DNA of 31,199 nt, from NCBI GenBank assembly GCA_039914705.1, contig JBDSOT010000010.1, positions 1 through 31,199 on the forward strand, in the 5' to 3' direction. This DNA is from JBDSTW01 sp039914705 (GTDB lineage: Bacteria > Pseudomonadota > Gammaproteobacteria > SURF-13). Shown here piece after piece: positions 24,280-31,199 of the stretch; position 1 is the stretch's first letter, and each line of letters starts with the position of its first letter. The position numbers and the translations under genes were made by a program. Under the pieces are notes generated by a model. That model was not told the DNA's origin. It worked only from the letters and a program-made list of their open reading frames with translations, and did not search any database.

Positions 24280-25446
24280 ATGCGCATCGGAATTGTGGTG
24301 GGCGAGGCGTCGGGCGATGTGCTCGGTGCAGGCTTGATAAACGCCATCAAGGCGCGCGTGCCCAACGCTGAGTTTGAAGGCGTGGCAGGTCCGCAGATGG
24401 TGGCGCAGGGCTGTCGTGCCCTGTTCCCCGCCGAAAAACTTGCAGTCATGGGTCTGGTCGAGGTTATCGCGCATTACCGCGAACTGAGTGCAATCCGTAC
24501 GCAACTGCGACAGCATTTTTTAACAAACCCGCCCGATGTTTTTATCGGCATAGATGCGCCGGATTTTAATCTGGGACTTGAACACAGCCTCAAGCAGGCA
24601 GGCATTCCGACCGTGCATTATGTCAGCCCTTCGGTGTGGGCATGGCGCCAATACCGCATCCGCAAGATTGCCCGGTCGGTTGACCTGATGTTGACCTTGC
24701 TACCGTTCGAAGCGGCATTTTATCAGTCACGGCTACGGCATCCTGTTCCTGTTTGCTTTGTCGGTCATCCGCTCGCCGATGCGATACCGATACTGAGCGA
24801 TCAGGAAGACAGGCACGAACGGCAGCAACAACGCGCGGCGTTGAGCTTGCCCATAACGGCAGAGATAGTAGCCTTGCTGCCCGGCAGCCGCATCGGCGAG
24901 CTGAACTATTTGGCTGATCGCTTCGCCCAGACTGCCGCCTGGTGCGCGCAGCAAAGGCCTCAATTGCAGTTTATTGCGCCGCATGCAAATGCCAAAACCC
25001 GCACTTTATTTGAGCAGGCGCTCGCGCGGCACGCACCGAATATCACCGTACACATGCTCGATGGCAGGGCGCAGCAGGCGATGCGCGCCGCTGACGTGGT
25101 GCTGGTTGCCTCGGGCACGGCGACCCTTGAGGCTCTGCTGGTAAATCGCCCGATGGTAGTTGCCTACCGCATGGCCTGGTTGACGGCGATAATTATGCGC
25201 CGCTTGCTTAAAATACCTTATTACTCGCTGCCGAGCCTGCTCGCCGCGCGACCCTTGGTGGATGAGTTCAGTCAGGATGAGGTTACTGCAGAAAACCTCG
25301 GCAAGGCCGTGCTGGAATTATTTGAGCAGCCGGACAAGGCGCGTGCCGTATGTGCAAACTTTGCGCAGATTCATCATACGCTCAGGCAAGGGGCGAGTTC
25401 CAAAGCAGCTCAGGCAATATTGAATCTGGTTAACCAAAATCATTGA
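24280..25446 (+). CDS. lpxB: Lipid A disaccharide synthase LpxB
   Basis: Inverting glycosyltransferase joining UDP-2,3-diacylglucosamine and lipid X into the lipid A disaccharide; peripheral inner-membrane enzyme. 388 residues (382 in E. coli). Seen: IGIVVGEASGDVLGAGL at the N-terminus, IGIDAPDFNLGLE, VSPSVWAWRQYRIRKIA, LPFEAAFY, CFVGHPLAD, VALLPGSRIGE and LVASGTATLEALLVNRPMVVAYR. The ATG follows the lpxA stop with no spacer. Confidence 0.98.
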   Translation: MRIGIVVGEASGDVLGAGLINAIKARVPNAEFEGVAGPQMVAQGCRALFPAEKLAVMGLVEVIAHYRELSAIRTQLRQHFLTNPPDVFIGIDAPDFNLGLEHSLKQAGIPTVHYVSPSVWAWRQYRIRKIARSVDLMLTLLPFEAAFYQSRLRHPVPVCFVGHPLADAIPILSDQEDRHERQQQRAALSLPITAEIVALLPGSRIGELNYLADRFAQTAAWCAQQRPQLQFIAPHANAKTRTLFEQALARHAPNITVHMLDGRAQQAMRAADVVLVASGTATLEALLVNRPMVVAYRMAWLTAIIMRRLLKIPYYSLPSLLAARPLVDEFSQDEVTAENLGKAVLELFEQPDKARAVCANFAQIHHTLRQGASSKAAQAILNLVNQNH

Positions 25447-25531
25447 GGCTTAAAATAGTAAAGTTATTTCGTGGCTGTCAGCGTAATAATTTTATCCAGA
25501 ATAAAGTGAATCACGGATCGTTATAGCCAGC

Positions 25532-26155
25532 ATGCGTATGCAAAGTTTTTCTCTGATGATTGCAGGCGTTGATGAAGTGGGACGCGGCCCGCTGGCCGGT
25601 CCGGTGTATGCGGCCGCCGTGATCCTGAATCCTCACAGTAAAATACACGGCCTGGCTGATTCCAAGTTGCTGACTCGCGAGCGTCGCGAGGAACTGGATG
25701 CACAGATTCGCGCTGGTGCTATCGCCTGGTCGCTGGGCGTTGCCACGGTGGAAGAGATCGACCGTATTAATATCTTGCAGGCCAGTCTGCTCGCCATGCA
25801 GCGCGCCGTAGCAGTGCTGTCGTGTGTGCCATGTCTGGTGCTGGTGGATGGTAATCGCTGCCCGCAACTGGGCCGTCCGAGTGCGGCGATTATTAAAGGC
25901 GATCAGCGGGTCAATGCCATCAGCGCCGCTTCTATCGTAGCCAAGGTCGCGCGCGATCAGCAAATGCGCGCGCTGGATCTCCTATATCCAGACTACGGCT
26001 TTGCGGGTCATAAAGGCTATCCCACGCCCGCCCATCTGCACGCCCTACAGACGCTGGGAGTTTCACCGATTCATCGGCGTACATTTGCGCCGGTGCGGCA
26101 ATTGATCTCTGCCGGCTTCCAGGCTGCACCGTTTTGCGCTGAACTACAATCATGA
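25532..26155 (+). CDS. rnhB: Ribonuclease HII
   Basis: Removes single ribonucleotides and RNA from RNA-DNA duplexes. 207 residues. The catalytic motifs are AGVDEVGRGPLAGPVYAAAVIL (Asp-Glu), LADSKLLT, and LVDGNRCPQ with the third Asp, then AISAASIVAKVARDQ and YPDYGFAGHKGYPT. ATG at 25532 and 25538 are both plausible, with no strong ribosome site. The 85-bp AT-rich gap from lpxB breaks the tight operon and may hold a promoter. The stop overlaps dnaE by 4 bp (ATGA). Confidence 0.97.
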   Translation: MRMQSFSLMIAGVDEVGRGPLAGPVYAAAVILNPHSKIHGLADSKLLTRERREELDAQIRAGAIAWSLGVATVEEIDRINILQASLLAMQRAVAVLSCVPCLVLVDGNRCPQLGRPSAAIIKGDQRVNAISAASIVAKVARDQQMRALDLLYPDYGFAGHKGYPTPAHLHALQTLGVSPIHRRTFAPVRQLISAGFQAAPFCAELQS

Positions 26156-29100
26156 CAACGCCCTTTGTTCACCTGCATTTACACACCGAATATTCGCTGG
26201 TCGATGGCATCGTGCGTATCAAGCCCTTGGTACAGGCCGCAGTCGATGCGGGTATGCCTGCGCTGGCCGTGACCGACCAATGCAATCTGTTCGCCATGGT
26301 CAAGTTTTACCGCGCCGCCATCGAAAAAGGTATTAAACCGATCATTGGCGTCGATCTGCGCGTGCAATCGTCAGTCATAACGAATGGCAAAGGTCGCGCG
26401 GCGGCGCACGATAATAATCCCACTTCCAGCCGGCTTATCCTGCTGTGTCAAAACGACGCCGGCTATCGTAATTTAACGCGCCTGGTATCGCGCAGCTACC
26501 TCGAAGGTCAGCAACGCGGCGCGCCATGCGTACACAAAAGTTGGCTGAGCGGTGAATGTGAGGGGTTAATTGCACTGTCCGGCGGTCATAGCGGAGACAT
26601 CGGCCAAGCGCTGCTGGCCGGCAATCGCGAACTTGCTGAACGCCTGCTGGAAGAATGGAAGATATTATTCCCAGACAGCTTCTATTTTCAATTACAGCGC
26701 ACCGGACGCGCTACAGAAGAAGATTACCTGCACGCTGCGGTGGATCTTGCATTGTCGAGTGCAACGCCGGTTGTTGCCACCAACGACGTACGCTTTCTCA
26801 AACAGGAAAACTTCGAGGCGCATGAGGCGCGCGTGTGTATCCACGAAGGTCGCACCTTGGCCGACACGCGCCGCCCGCACGATTACAGCGAGCAGCAATA
26901 CCTGCGCAGTCCTGCGGAGATGGCAGAGCTATTTTCTGACATCCCTGAGGCGCTGGAAAATACCTTGCAGATTGCGCGCCGCTGCAATCTTGAATTGCAC
27001 CTTGGACAGAATTATCTACCGGCCTTTCCGATGCTGGACGATATTAGTGCGGAAGACTATTGCCGCACCCAGGCACGCATTGGTTTGGAAAAACAGCTTG
27101 CCATTTTATTTCCCGATCTCGTACTACGCGCGGCGCAGCAGGAATCCTACGAGCAGCGCCTGACTACAGAATTGGACGTTGTCACCGGCATGGGCTTTGC
27201 CGGTTATTTTTTGATCGTTGCCGATTTTGTGAAGTGGGCCAAGGACAATGGCATACCGGTCGGGCCGGGGCGCGGTTCCGGTGCCGGTTCGCTGGTGGCC
27301 TACGCAATGGGCATTACCGGCGTGGATCCGCTGCATTACGGATTATTGTTCGAGCGCTTCTTGAACCCGGAGCGCGTGTCATTGCCCGACTTCGATATTG
27401 ATTTTTGTATGGAAGGGCGCGATCGTGTTATCGACTATGTTGCAGATTTATACGGACGCGATCACGTCTCGCAGATTATCACTTACGGCACCATGGCGGC
27501 CAAGGCTGTGGTGCGTGATGTCGGTCGCGTGCTTGGCCAGCCATATGGATTTGTCGATGCTATTGCAAAACTGATCCCGTTCGATCTCGGTATTACGCTG
27601 GATGAGGCCCTCAAGCAGGAGCCTGTGCTACGTGCGCGCTACGAGCAGGAAGATGATGTGCATACGCTCATTGATCTGGCGCGTTCACTGGAAGGCCTCA
27701 CGCGCAATGCAGGAAAAAACGCCAGCGGTCTGGTCATAGCGCCTTCGAGGCTCACTAATTTCCTGCCGCTTTATTGCGAGCAGGGTGCAACCGGCGTAGT
27801 GAGCCAATTCGATAAGGATGACGTGGAGGCCGTGGGTCTGGTCAAGTTTGACTTCCTCGGCCTGCGCACGCTGACCATTATTAACCGGGCGGTGCAGACT
27901 ATCGTCGCCAACGGCGCGCAGTTGGACATCACGCAGATTCCGCTGGATGACAAACCAAGTTTTGATCTGCTCAAGGCATGCTCGACTGCGGCCCTGTTTC
28001 AATTGGAATCACGCGGCATGCGCGACCTCGTCAAGCGCCTGCAACCGGATTGCTTCGACGACATCGTCGCACTGGTTGCCCTGTTCCGCCCCGGTCCCTT
28101 GCAGTCGGGCATGGTTGATGACTTCATCACGCGCAAGCACGGTCGTACCAAGGTGAATTATCCGCATCCTGACCTTGTGCCGATTTTGCAGCCGACCTAC
28201 GGGGTTATTCTTTATCAGGAACAGGTGATGCAGATTGCCCAAGTGCTGGCCGGTTATACGCTGGGCGGTGCTGATTTGTTGCGCCGCGCCATGGGCAAGA
28301 AAAAACCGGCGGAGATGGCGAAACAGCGCGCAATCTTTATCCAGGGCGCACGTGAACGCGGCGTAACGGAAAAAAATGCCACGGCCATTTTCGATTTGAT
28401 GGAAAAATTCGCCGATTACGGTTTCAATAAATCGCACTCGGTAGCATACGCACTATTGTCGTATCAGACGGCTTGGCTGAAGGCAAATCACCCGGCGGCC
28501 TTCATGGCGGCGGTATTGTCATCCGATATGGATAATACAGATAAGGTCGTCATGCTTATCGATGAATGCCGCGCCATGAAGCTGAGTGTATTACCGCCCA
28601 ATATTAACGCCTGTGAATATGCCTTCACCGCAAAGGATGATAAAACGATTCTGTACGGACTCGGTGCCATTAAGGGCGCTGGCGCGGCGGCGATTGAAGG
28701 CATGATCGCCGAGCGCAAGGCCAATGGGCCAATCGTTGATTTGTTTGATTTTTGCCGGCGCATTGATTTGCGCAAGGCCAATCGACGCGTGCTGGATGCC
28801 ATGGTGCGCGCCGGTGCGCTTGATGAATTAGGCCCAGGGCGCGCTACGTTGATGGCGTCATTACCGGCCGCGCTGAGCATGGCCGAACAACAGGTGCGCG
28901 ACCATGCCGTGGGCCAGAATGATTTATTCGGCGCAGCCACCATCTCCACGGCTCAGCCTTCCATGCGTTTTACCAACGTCCCCGAGTGGGACGAAGAGCA
29001 GCGCATGATTTACGAAAAAGAAACGCTGGGCTTGTATCTCACCGGGCATCCTATAGCGCGTTATCAGCAAGAGCTTAGTGAAATCACCACCAGCCGCATC

Positions 29101-29640
29101 GTCGACCTCAAGCCCACGCGCGATCAGAATGTGGTCATCGCCGGATTTGTTATGGCGCTACGCGTCATGAATAACCGGCGCGGCGAACGTATGGCCTTTC
29201 TCACACTTGACGATCGCAGCTCGCGCATCGAGTTAGGCGTGTTCGCCGAAGGCTATCAACGTTATCGTGATTTATTGGTCAAGGATAAATTACTGGTGGT
29301 TGATGGCCTGGTCAGCATGGACGAATACACGGGCGGTTATAAAATGAGCGCCGAGCGCATTTACGACATCAATCAGGCGCGCGAGGTTTACGCCAAGCGG
29401 CTGCTGATAGCCGTGGAATCGAATCGAGCTGGAAATGGTTTTGTGGCCGAGTTGGCGCATGTGCTTACTCCGTTTCGTAACGGCACCTGCCCGGTGTGTA
29501 TTGATTACCACCGCAATGAAGAAGGGTCTGTCAGTGCGCAATTAGCCCTGGGTCCGGAGTGGCGCGTACATCCTACGGATGAATTATTGCGTCGCTTGCG
29601 GACCTTGGCCGGCGGTGAACAGGTGAAAGTGGTTTATTGA
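26152..29640 (+). CDS. dnaE: DNA polymerase III alpha subunit DnaE
   Basis: Replicative polymerase catalytic subunit, 1162 residues (1160 in E. coli). The N-terminal PHP domain opens with FVHLHLHTEYSLVDG. The palm aspartates are Asp413 and Asp415 (PDFDIDF) and Asp567 (VKFDFLGL); all three show a constant offset of 12 from E. coli Asp401, Asp403 and Asp555. Further landmarks are VGPGRGSGAGSLVAY, ALFQLESRGMRDL, FRPGPLQSGMVDDFI and YQEQVMQIAQVLAGY, plus a C-terminal OB domain (about 990-1080). The start overlaps rnhB by 4 bp. It is the last core gene; the sequence downstream changes character and no clear terminator follows the stop. Confidence 0.99.
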   Translation: MTTPFVHLHLHTEYSLVDGIVRIKPLVQAAVDAGMPALAVTDQCNLFAMVKFYRAAIEKGIKPIIGVDLRVQSSVITNGKGRAAAHDNNPTSSRLILLCQNDAGYRNLTRLVSRSYLEGQQRGAPCVHKSWLSGECEGLIALSGGHSGDIGQALLAGNRELAERLLEEWKILFPDSFYFQLQRTGRATEEDYLHAAVDLALSSATPVVATNDVRFLKQENFEAHEARVCIHEGRTLADTRRPHDYSEQQYLRSPAEMAELFSDIPEALENTLQIARRCNLELHLGQNYLPAFPMLDDISAEDYCRTQARIGLEKQLAILFPDLVLRAAQQESYEQRLTTELDVVTGMGFAGYFLIVADFVKWAKDNGIPVGPGRGSGAGSLVAYAMGITGVDPLHYGLLFERFLNPERVSLPDFDIDFCMEGRDRVIDYVADLYGRDHVSQIITYGTMAAKAVVRDVGRVLGQPYGFVDAIAKLIPFDLGITLDEALKQEPVLRARYEQEDDVHTLIDLARSLEGLTRNAGKNASGLVIAPSRLTNFLPLYCEQGATGVVSQFDKDDVEAVGLVKFDFLGLRTLTIINRAVQTIVANGAQLDITQIPLDDKPSFDLLKACSTAALFQLESRGMRDLVKRLQPDCFDDIVALVALFRPGPLQSGMVDDFITRKHGRTKVNYPHPDLVPILQPTYGVILYQEQVMQIAQVLAGYTLGGADLLRRAMGKKKPAEMAKQRAIFIQGARERGVTEKNATAIFDLMEKFADYGFNKSHSVAYALLSYQTAWLKANHPAAFMAAVLSSDMDNTDKVVMLIDECRAMKLSVLPPNINACEYAFTAKDDKTILYGLGAIKGAGAAAIEGMIAERKANGPIVDLFDFCRRIDLRKANRRVLDAMVRAGALDELGPGRATLMASLPAALSMAEQQVRDHAVGQNDLFGAATISTAQPSMRFTNVPEWDEEQRMIYEKETLGLYLTGHPIARYQQELSEITTSRIVDLKPTRDQNVVIAGFVMALRVMNNRRGERMAFLTLDDRSSRIELGVFAEGYQRYRDLLVKDKLLVVDGLVSMDEYTGGYKMSAERIYDINQAREVYAKRLLIAVESNRAGNGFVAELAHVLTPFRNGTCPVCIDYHRNEEGSVSAQLALGPEWRVHPTDELLRRLRTLAGGEQVKVVY

Positions 29641-29725
29641 TTAAGCAAACCGGCTTTTGAATCAGGGAATTTTTCATCCGGCGAAGTGCGCAGAGTATCT
29701 GAATCGGGTAGCGGCATTCCAAGCT

Positions 29726-30169
29726 TTAGCGTGTCACGACATGCCCTTTCTCCCAAGGTTCAATGGATCCGGCGCGCAGCTTGAATAAGGGATGACAGTG
29801 TGGCTTGCCAAGGCCTTGGAGGCGTGCATGTGTTTCGAGGCTGCGTATTTCGAGTTTGGCGAGTAAGTGAGTCCACTCATAGCCAACTTGACCAGACGTG
29901 ACCGTGATTTTCACGGCCGTTCTATTTACAGGAACTTTGGCAGCGTCGAACGAGTACCCGCGTGATGTTGCTTCGGTGTGGACGGCAGCCAGGAAGGTAG
30001 AGATTGCGGAAAGTGGCTCCGGGTGATTTTGAAATCTCGTGAGCTGTGAATGATGGCGATAGCCTTTAGTTTCACCGCGAAGTACGGCCTGCGCGAGTAG
30101 TGCCTCGCGCCAGAGCGCAACAAGGCCCTGCGGGTCAAGGTATTTTGGGTGAATTGACCAAAGGCGCAT
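29726..30169 (-). CDS. Pyrimidine dimer DNA glycosylase/endonuclease V-like protein
   Basis: 147 residues with the pattern of the bacterial pyrimidine-dimer glycosylase family related to phage T4 endonuclease V: MRLWSIHPKYLDPQGLVALWREALLAQAVLRG, then TKGYRHHSQLTRFQNHPEPLSAISTFLA and a middle HTEATSRGYSFDAAKV. T4 EndV uses its processed N-terminal amine and Glu23; here Glu22 in WREALLAQ is the likely counterpart. The role would be excision of UV-induced cyclobutane dimers; activity here is inferred. It begins 12 nt after an attC core box, so it looks like the terminal gene of the cassette array, and stops 85 bp from dnaE. No ribosome site is clear before the ATG. Confidence 0.8.
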   Translation of the reverse strand: MRLWSIHPKYLDPQGLVALWREALLAQAVLRGETKGYRHHSQLTRFQNHPEPLSAISTFLAAVHTEATSRGYSFDAAKVPVNRTAVKITVTSGQVGYEWTHLLAKLEIRSLETHARLQGLGKPHCHPLFKLRAGSIEPWEKGHVVTR

Positions 30170-30180
30170 GAATGCAACGA

Positions 30181-30255
30181 TCCTAACGTAAATAACCCGC
30201 GAGCTATATGATGCGAAGCGCCGATATTGCGAGCCGGTTGAGCGAGTTATTAGTC
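30181..30255 (-). other. attC: Degenerate attC recombination site (between SnoaL remnant and glycosylase)
   Basis: On the minus strand a perfect R' box GTTAGGA lies at 30187-30181. The opposite R'' position reads GACTAAT (30255-30249), two changes from GCCTAAC. AATAACCCGC (30191-30200) and GCGAGTTATT (30242-30251) pair in 9 of 10 positions, giving the folded stem. Both ends align with the better attC at 30602-30664 (shared CCTAACGTAAA and TTGAGCG on the plus strand). Confidence 0.55.
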
Positions 30256-30263
30256 GCCAAACT

Positions 30264-30598
30264 TCAACTCAAAATTGGCGGTGCCTGCGCCTCCTTAATT
30301 CCTTTCTCAGCTAATCGTCTGCATGTTTCAACAACTACTTGCGTGTCAAGGCATGTAAACTGACAACTTTTCCCCAGCGCAAATTAATGACATGCGCACC
30401 CGTGTTTACGTAAGGCGCTCCATCTAGCGGGGTCGCTCGATCAATCCACTCAACAACGACTGTTGTGTCCCAAGGCCAACCACTCACTGCTATTGTTTTT
30501 ATTTGAAACTGAAGATTCGGAAATAGTCTATACAGTCTCTCAAAAACAGTAATGTCAAGACTTGACCCCTTTTCTGCGTGAACAATGACTTCCACCAT
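30264..30598 (-). pseudogene. SnoaL-like (NTF2-fold) gene, truncated and frameshifted
   Basis: The first frame, from the ATG at 30596-30598, encodes FERLYRLFPNLQFQIKTIAV, WPWDTTVVVEWIDR and APYVNTGAHVINLRWGKVVSLHA, typical of the middle of SnoaL-like proteins, then stops after 87 residues (TAG ending at 30335). Reading continues in another frame from about 30347 with DTQVVVETCRRLAEKGIKEA and APPILS to a TGA at 30264-30266, which is the expected family C-terminus. Insertion of TATC after GCC near 30350 would restore an LHAYLDTQ join, so a deletion of about 4 nt is likely. The N-terminal third of the family (helices before the FERL segment) is also missing; the ATG lies only a few bases inside the cassette. 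It is probably non-functional. The sequence is AT-richer than the core genes. Confidence 0.75.
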
Positions 30599-30601
30599 TA
30601 C

Positions 30602-30664
30602 TCCTAACGTAAAGCTAAGGGGCGCCGCGCTTTTGCGGCGTCCCGCTTGAGCGCAGGGTTAGGC
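30602..30664 (-). other. attC: attC recombination site (after hicB)
   Basis: 63 bp. On the minus strand R'' GCCTAAC (30664-30658) and R' GTTAGGA (30608-30602) flank a near-palindrome: GCGCTCAAGCGGGACGCCGC pairs with GCGGCGCCCCTTAGCTT around a short A-rich loop. This layout, with L-boxes and extra unpaired bases in one arm, is typical of attC sites. The hicB stop codon TAA lies inside R'', as is common in cassettes. Confidence 0.82.
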
Positions 30665-30871
30665 GACAATTTCGAGATACTCTACGATGCTTGCCGGTGG
30701 TGGAATGAGTAGGCCGTCTTCACGAAGGCCTACGATATGGAACTCTATGGCCTCGCGGATTTCACGCTCGGTTTCTTCGACGGTGTGACCAGTAGCAACA
30801 CAACCCGGCAAGTCAGGTACGTAAGCTGAGTAGTTGTTTTCTGCTTTTTCGAGAACGATTGCGTAACGCAT
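30659..30871 (-). CDS. hicB: HicB-family antitoxin
   Basis: 70-residue HicB-type antitoxin with the degenerate RNase H-like fold: MRYAIVLEKAENNYSAYVPDLPGCVATGHTVEE, then EREIREAIEFHIVGLREDG. It should bind and mask HicA. No C-terminal helix-turn-helix or ribbon-helix-helix follows, so DNA binding and autorepression are doubtful. It starts 4 nt after the hicA stop with AAGGAG 7 nt upstream (inside the hicA end), so the toxin is translated first and coupled. The stop lies inside the attC R'' box. Confidence 0.88.
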   Translation of the reverse strand: MRYAIVLEKAENNYSAYVPDLPGCVATGHTVEETEREIREAIEFHIVGLREDGLLIPPPASIVEYLEIVA

Positions 30872-30875
30872 AGAG

Positions 30876-31064
30876 TTACTCCTTTAGGTTGGCTTGTTTG
30901 AGTATGCTGTTCAAAGTGCCGGGCGCCAAATCATCGCTTGGTTTTCCGGGCACGGTGACGCGGCCACTTTTGACGGGATGCTTGAATTGACGGTGACTGC
31001 CTCGTGTTGCAGCGAGATACCACCCGTCCGTCTTTAGCATCATCAATATTTCATTTACTTTCAT
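30876..31064 (-). CDS. hicA: HicA-family mRNA interferase toxin
   Basis: 62-residue double-stranded-RNA-binding-fold toxin that in known systems cleaves mRNA independently of, or at, ribosomes. The family core GWYLAATRGSHRQFKHPVKSGRVTVPG contains the conserved catalytic His in GSHRQF, followed by DLAPGTLNSILKQANL. It is the first gene of the array seen here, with hicB 4 nt downstream. No ribosome site precedes its ATG; a promoter-like pair lies immediately upstream, which would give a leaderless mRNA. Confidence 0.9.
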   Translation of the reverse strand: MKVNEILMMLKTDGWYLAATRGSHRQFKHPVKSGRVTVPGKPSDDLAPGTLNSILKQANLKE

Positions 31065-31070
31065 GCGGCA

Positions 31071-31099
31071 AGAATAGCAGATTACTTTAGTGCTGCCAA
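31071..31099 (-). promoter_or_regulatory. Candidate promoter for hicA-hicB inside the cassette
   Basis: On the minus strand TTGGCA (31099-31094) and TATTCT (31076-31071) are 17 bp apart. Only 6 nt separate the -10 from the hicA ATG, so transcription would begin at or next to the start codon. Confidence 0.55.
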
Positions 31100-31102
31100 A
31101 AC

Positions 31103-31109
31103 GCCTAAC
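31103..31109 (-). other. Cassette boundary core box upstream of hicA (attI, attC end, or IS junction)
   Basis: GTTAGGC on the minus strand marks the start of the hicA cassette. No matching R'' or L boxes are visible in the 90 bases to the window edge. A minus-strand frame is open from the edge to a TAG at 31105-31107, about 31 codons, with no recognisable product. The adjacent GAGGCTGTAGAAAAAGT (31110-31126, plus strand) resembles an insertion-sequence end. Confidence 0.4.
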
Positions 31110-31199
31110 GAGGCTGTAGAAAAAGTATCATCATCGGCGCATCGTGCCGTGAACTAAAACAAATATCAAGGTCAAACAGAAAGTCAAATTTGGGAGACG

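Larger units (their letters stand above)
29726..31109 (-). mobile_element. Short integron gene-cassette array (no integrase seen)
   Basis: Cassette logic read on the minus strand: a GTTAGGC core box (31103-31109), hicA-hicB, an attC (30602-30664), a SnoaL-like remnant, a second attC (30181-30255), then a DNA-glycosylase gene. All genes point the same way, each begins within a few tens of bases of a GTTAGG core, and each cassette boundary matches the G^TT crossover site. No integrase is in view; it would be expected to the right of 31199. No attC is visible after the last gene, so the distal end next to dnaE looks truncated. I infer an array from the sites and layout; no integrase confirms it. 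Confidence 0.7.

Noticed and set aside
29641..29725. An attC site or intrinsic terminator between dnaE and the glycosylase gene
   Set aside because: No GTTAGG-type core box, no inverted L boxes and no stem followed by a T-run; only a 4-bp CCGG pairing.
30335..30598. SnoaL-like frame as an intact 87-residue gene
   Set aside because: The expected family C-terminus is readable in a different frame immediately downstream, and the N-terminal part of the fold is missing.

Overview
This window is a piece of a gammaproteobacterial chromosome, probably from a lineage outside the Enterobacterales. The evidence is gene order and protein sequence. The right-hand block rpsB-tsf-pyrH-frr-uppS-cdsA-dxr-rseP-bamA-skp-lpxD-fabZ-lpxA-lpxB-rnhB-dnaE is the classic gammaproteobacterial arrangement. 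The left-hand block, with glnD-map divergent from rpsB and a dapC-dapD-ArsC/Spx-dapE cluster, recalls pseudomonad-like genomes. I cannot name the genus.

Layout. Positions 1-3757 (minus strand) hold the succinylase branch of lysine/diaminopimelate synthesis: dapC, dapD, a small ArsC/Spx-like gene and dapE, which runs off the left edge. Between dapD and the ArsC-like gene lies a 61-62 bp tandem array. Each unit carries a G/C-rich palindrome plus a diverged copy of the last nine codons and stop of dapD. Positions 3816-7559 hold an EamA-type exporter and a large membrane GGDEF-EAL protein, convergent with 9 bp of overlap. Both separate dapC from glnD. Positions 7641-11155 are glnD and map on the minus strand. 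A divergent 239 bp region carries the rpsB promoter and a structured leader.

Positions 11395-29640 are one continuous plus-strand run. It covers translation factors (S2, EF-Ts, RRF), UMP kinase, isoprenoid and phospholipid enzymes (UppS, CdsA, Dxr), outer-membrane assembly (RseP, BamA, Skp), lipid A synthesis (LpxD, FabZ, LpxA, LpxB), RNase HII and the replicative polymerase DnaE. Many joins overlap by 4-8 bp or have no gap. Several envelope genes start with TTG or GTG. LpxA has Met at the acyl-ruler position, which predicts a 10-carbon acyl preference.

Positions 29726-31109 replace the housekeeping gene (often accA) expected after dnaE. I read this stretch as a small, partly decayed integron gene-cassette array on the minus strand: hicA-hicB, a good attC site, a truncated and frameshifted SnoaL-like gene, a degenerate attC, and a pyrimidine-dimer DNA glycosylase gene. 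A further GTTAGGC core box lies upstream of hicA. No integrase is visible; if there is one it should lie beyond the right edge. No intergenic stretch exceeds 300 bases. I saw no rRNA, tRNA or CRISPR.
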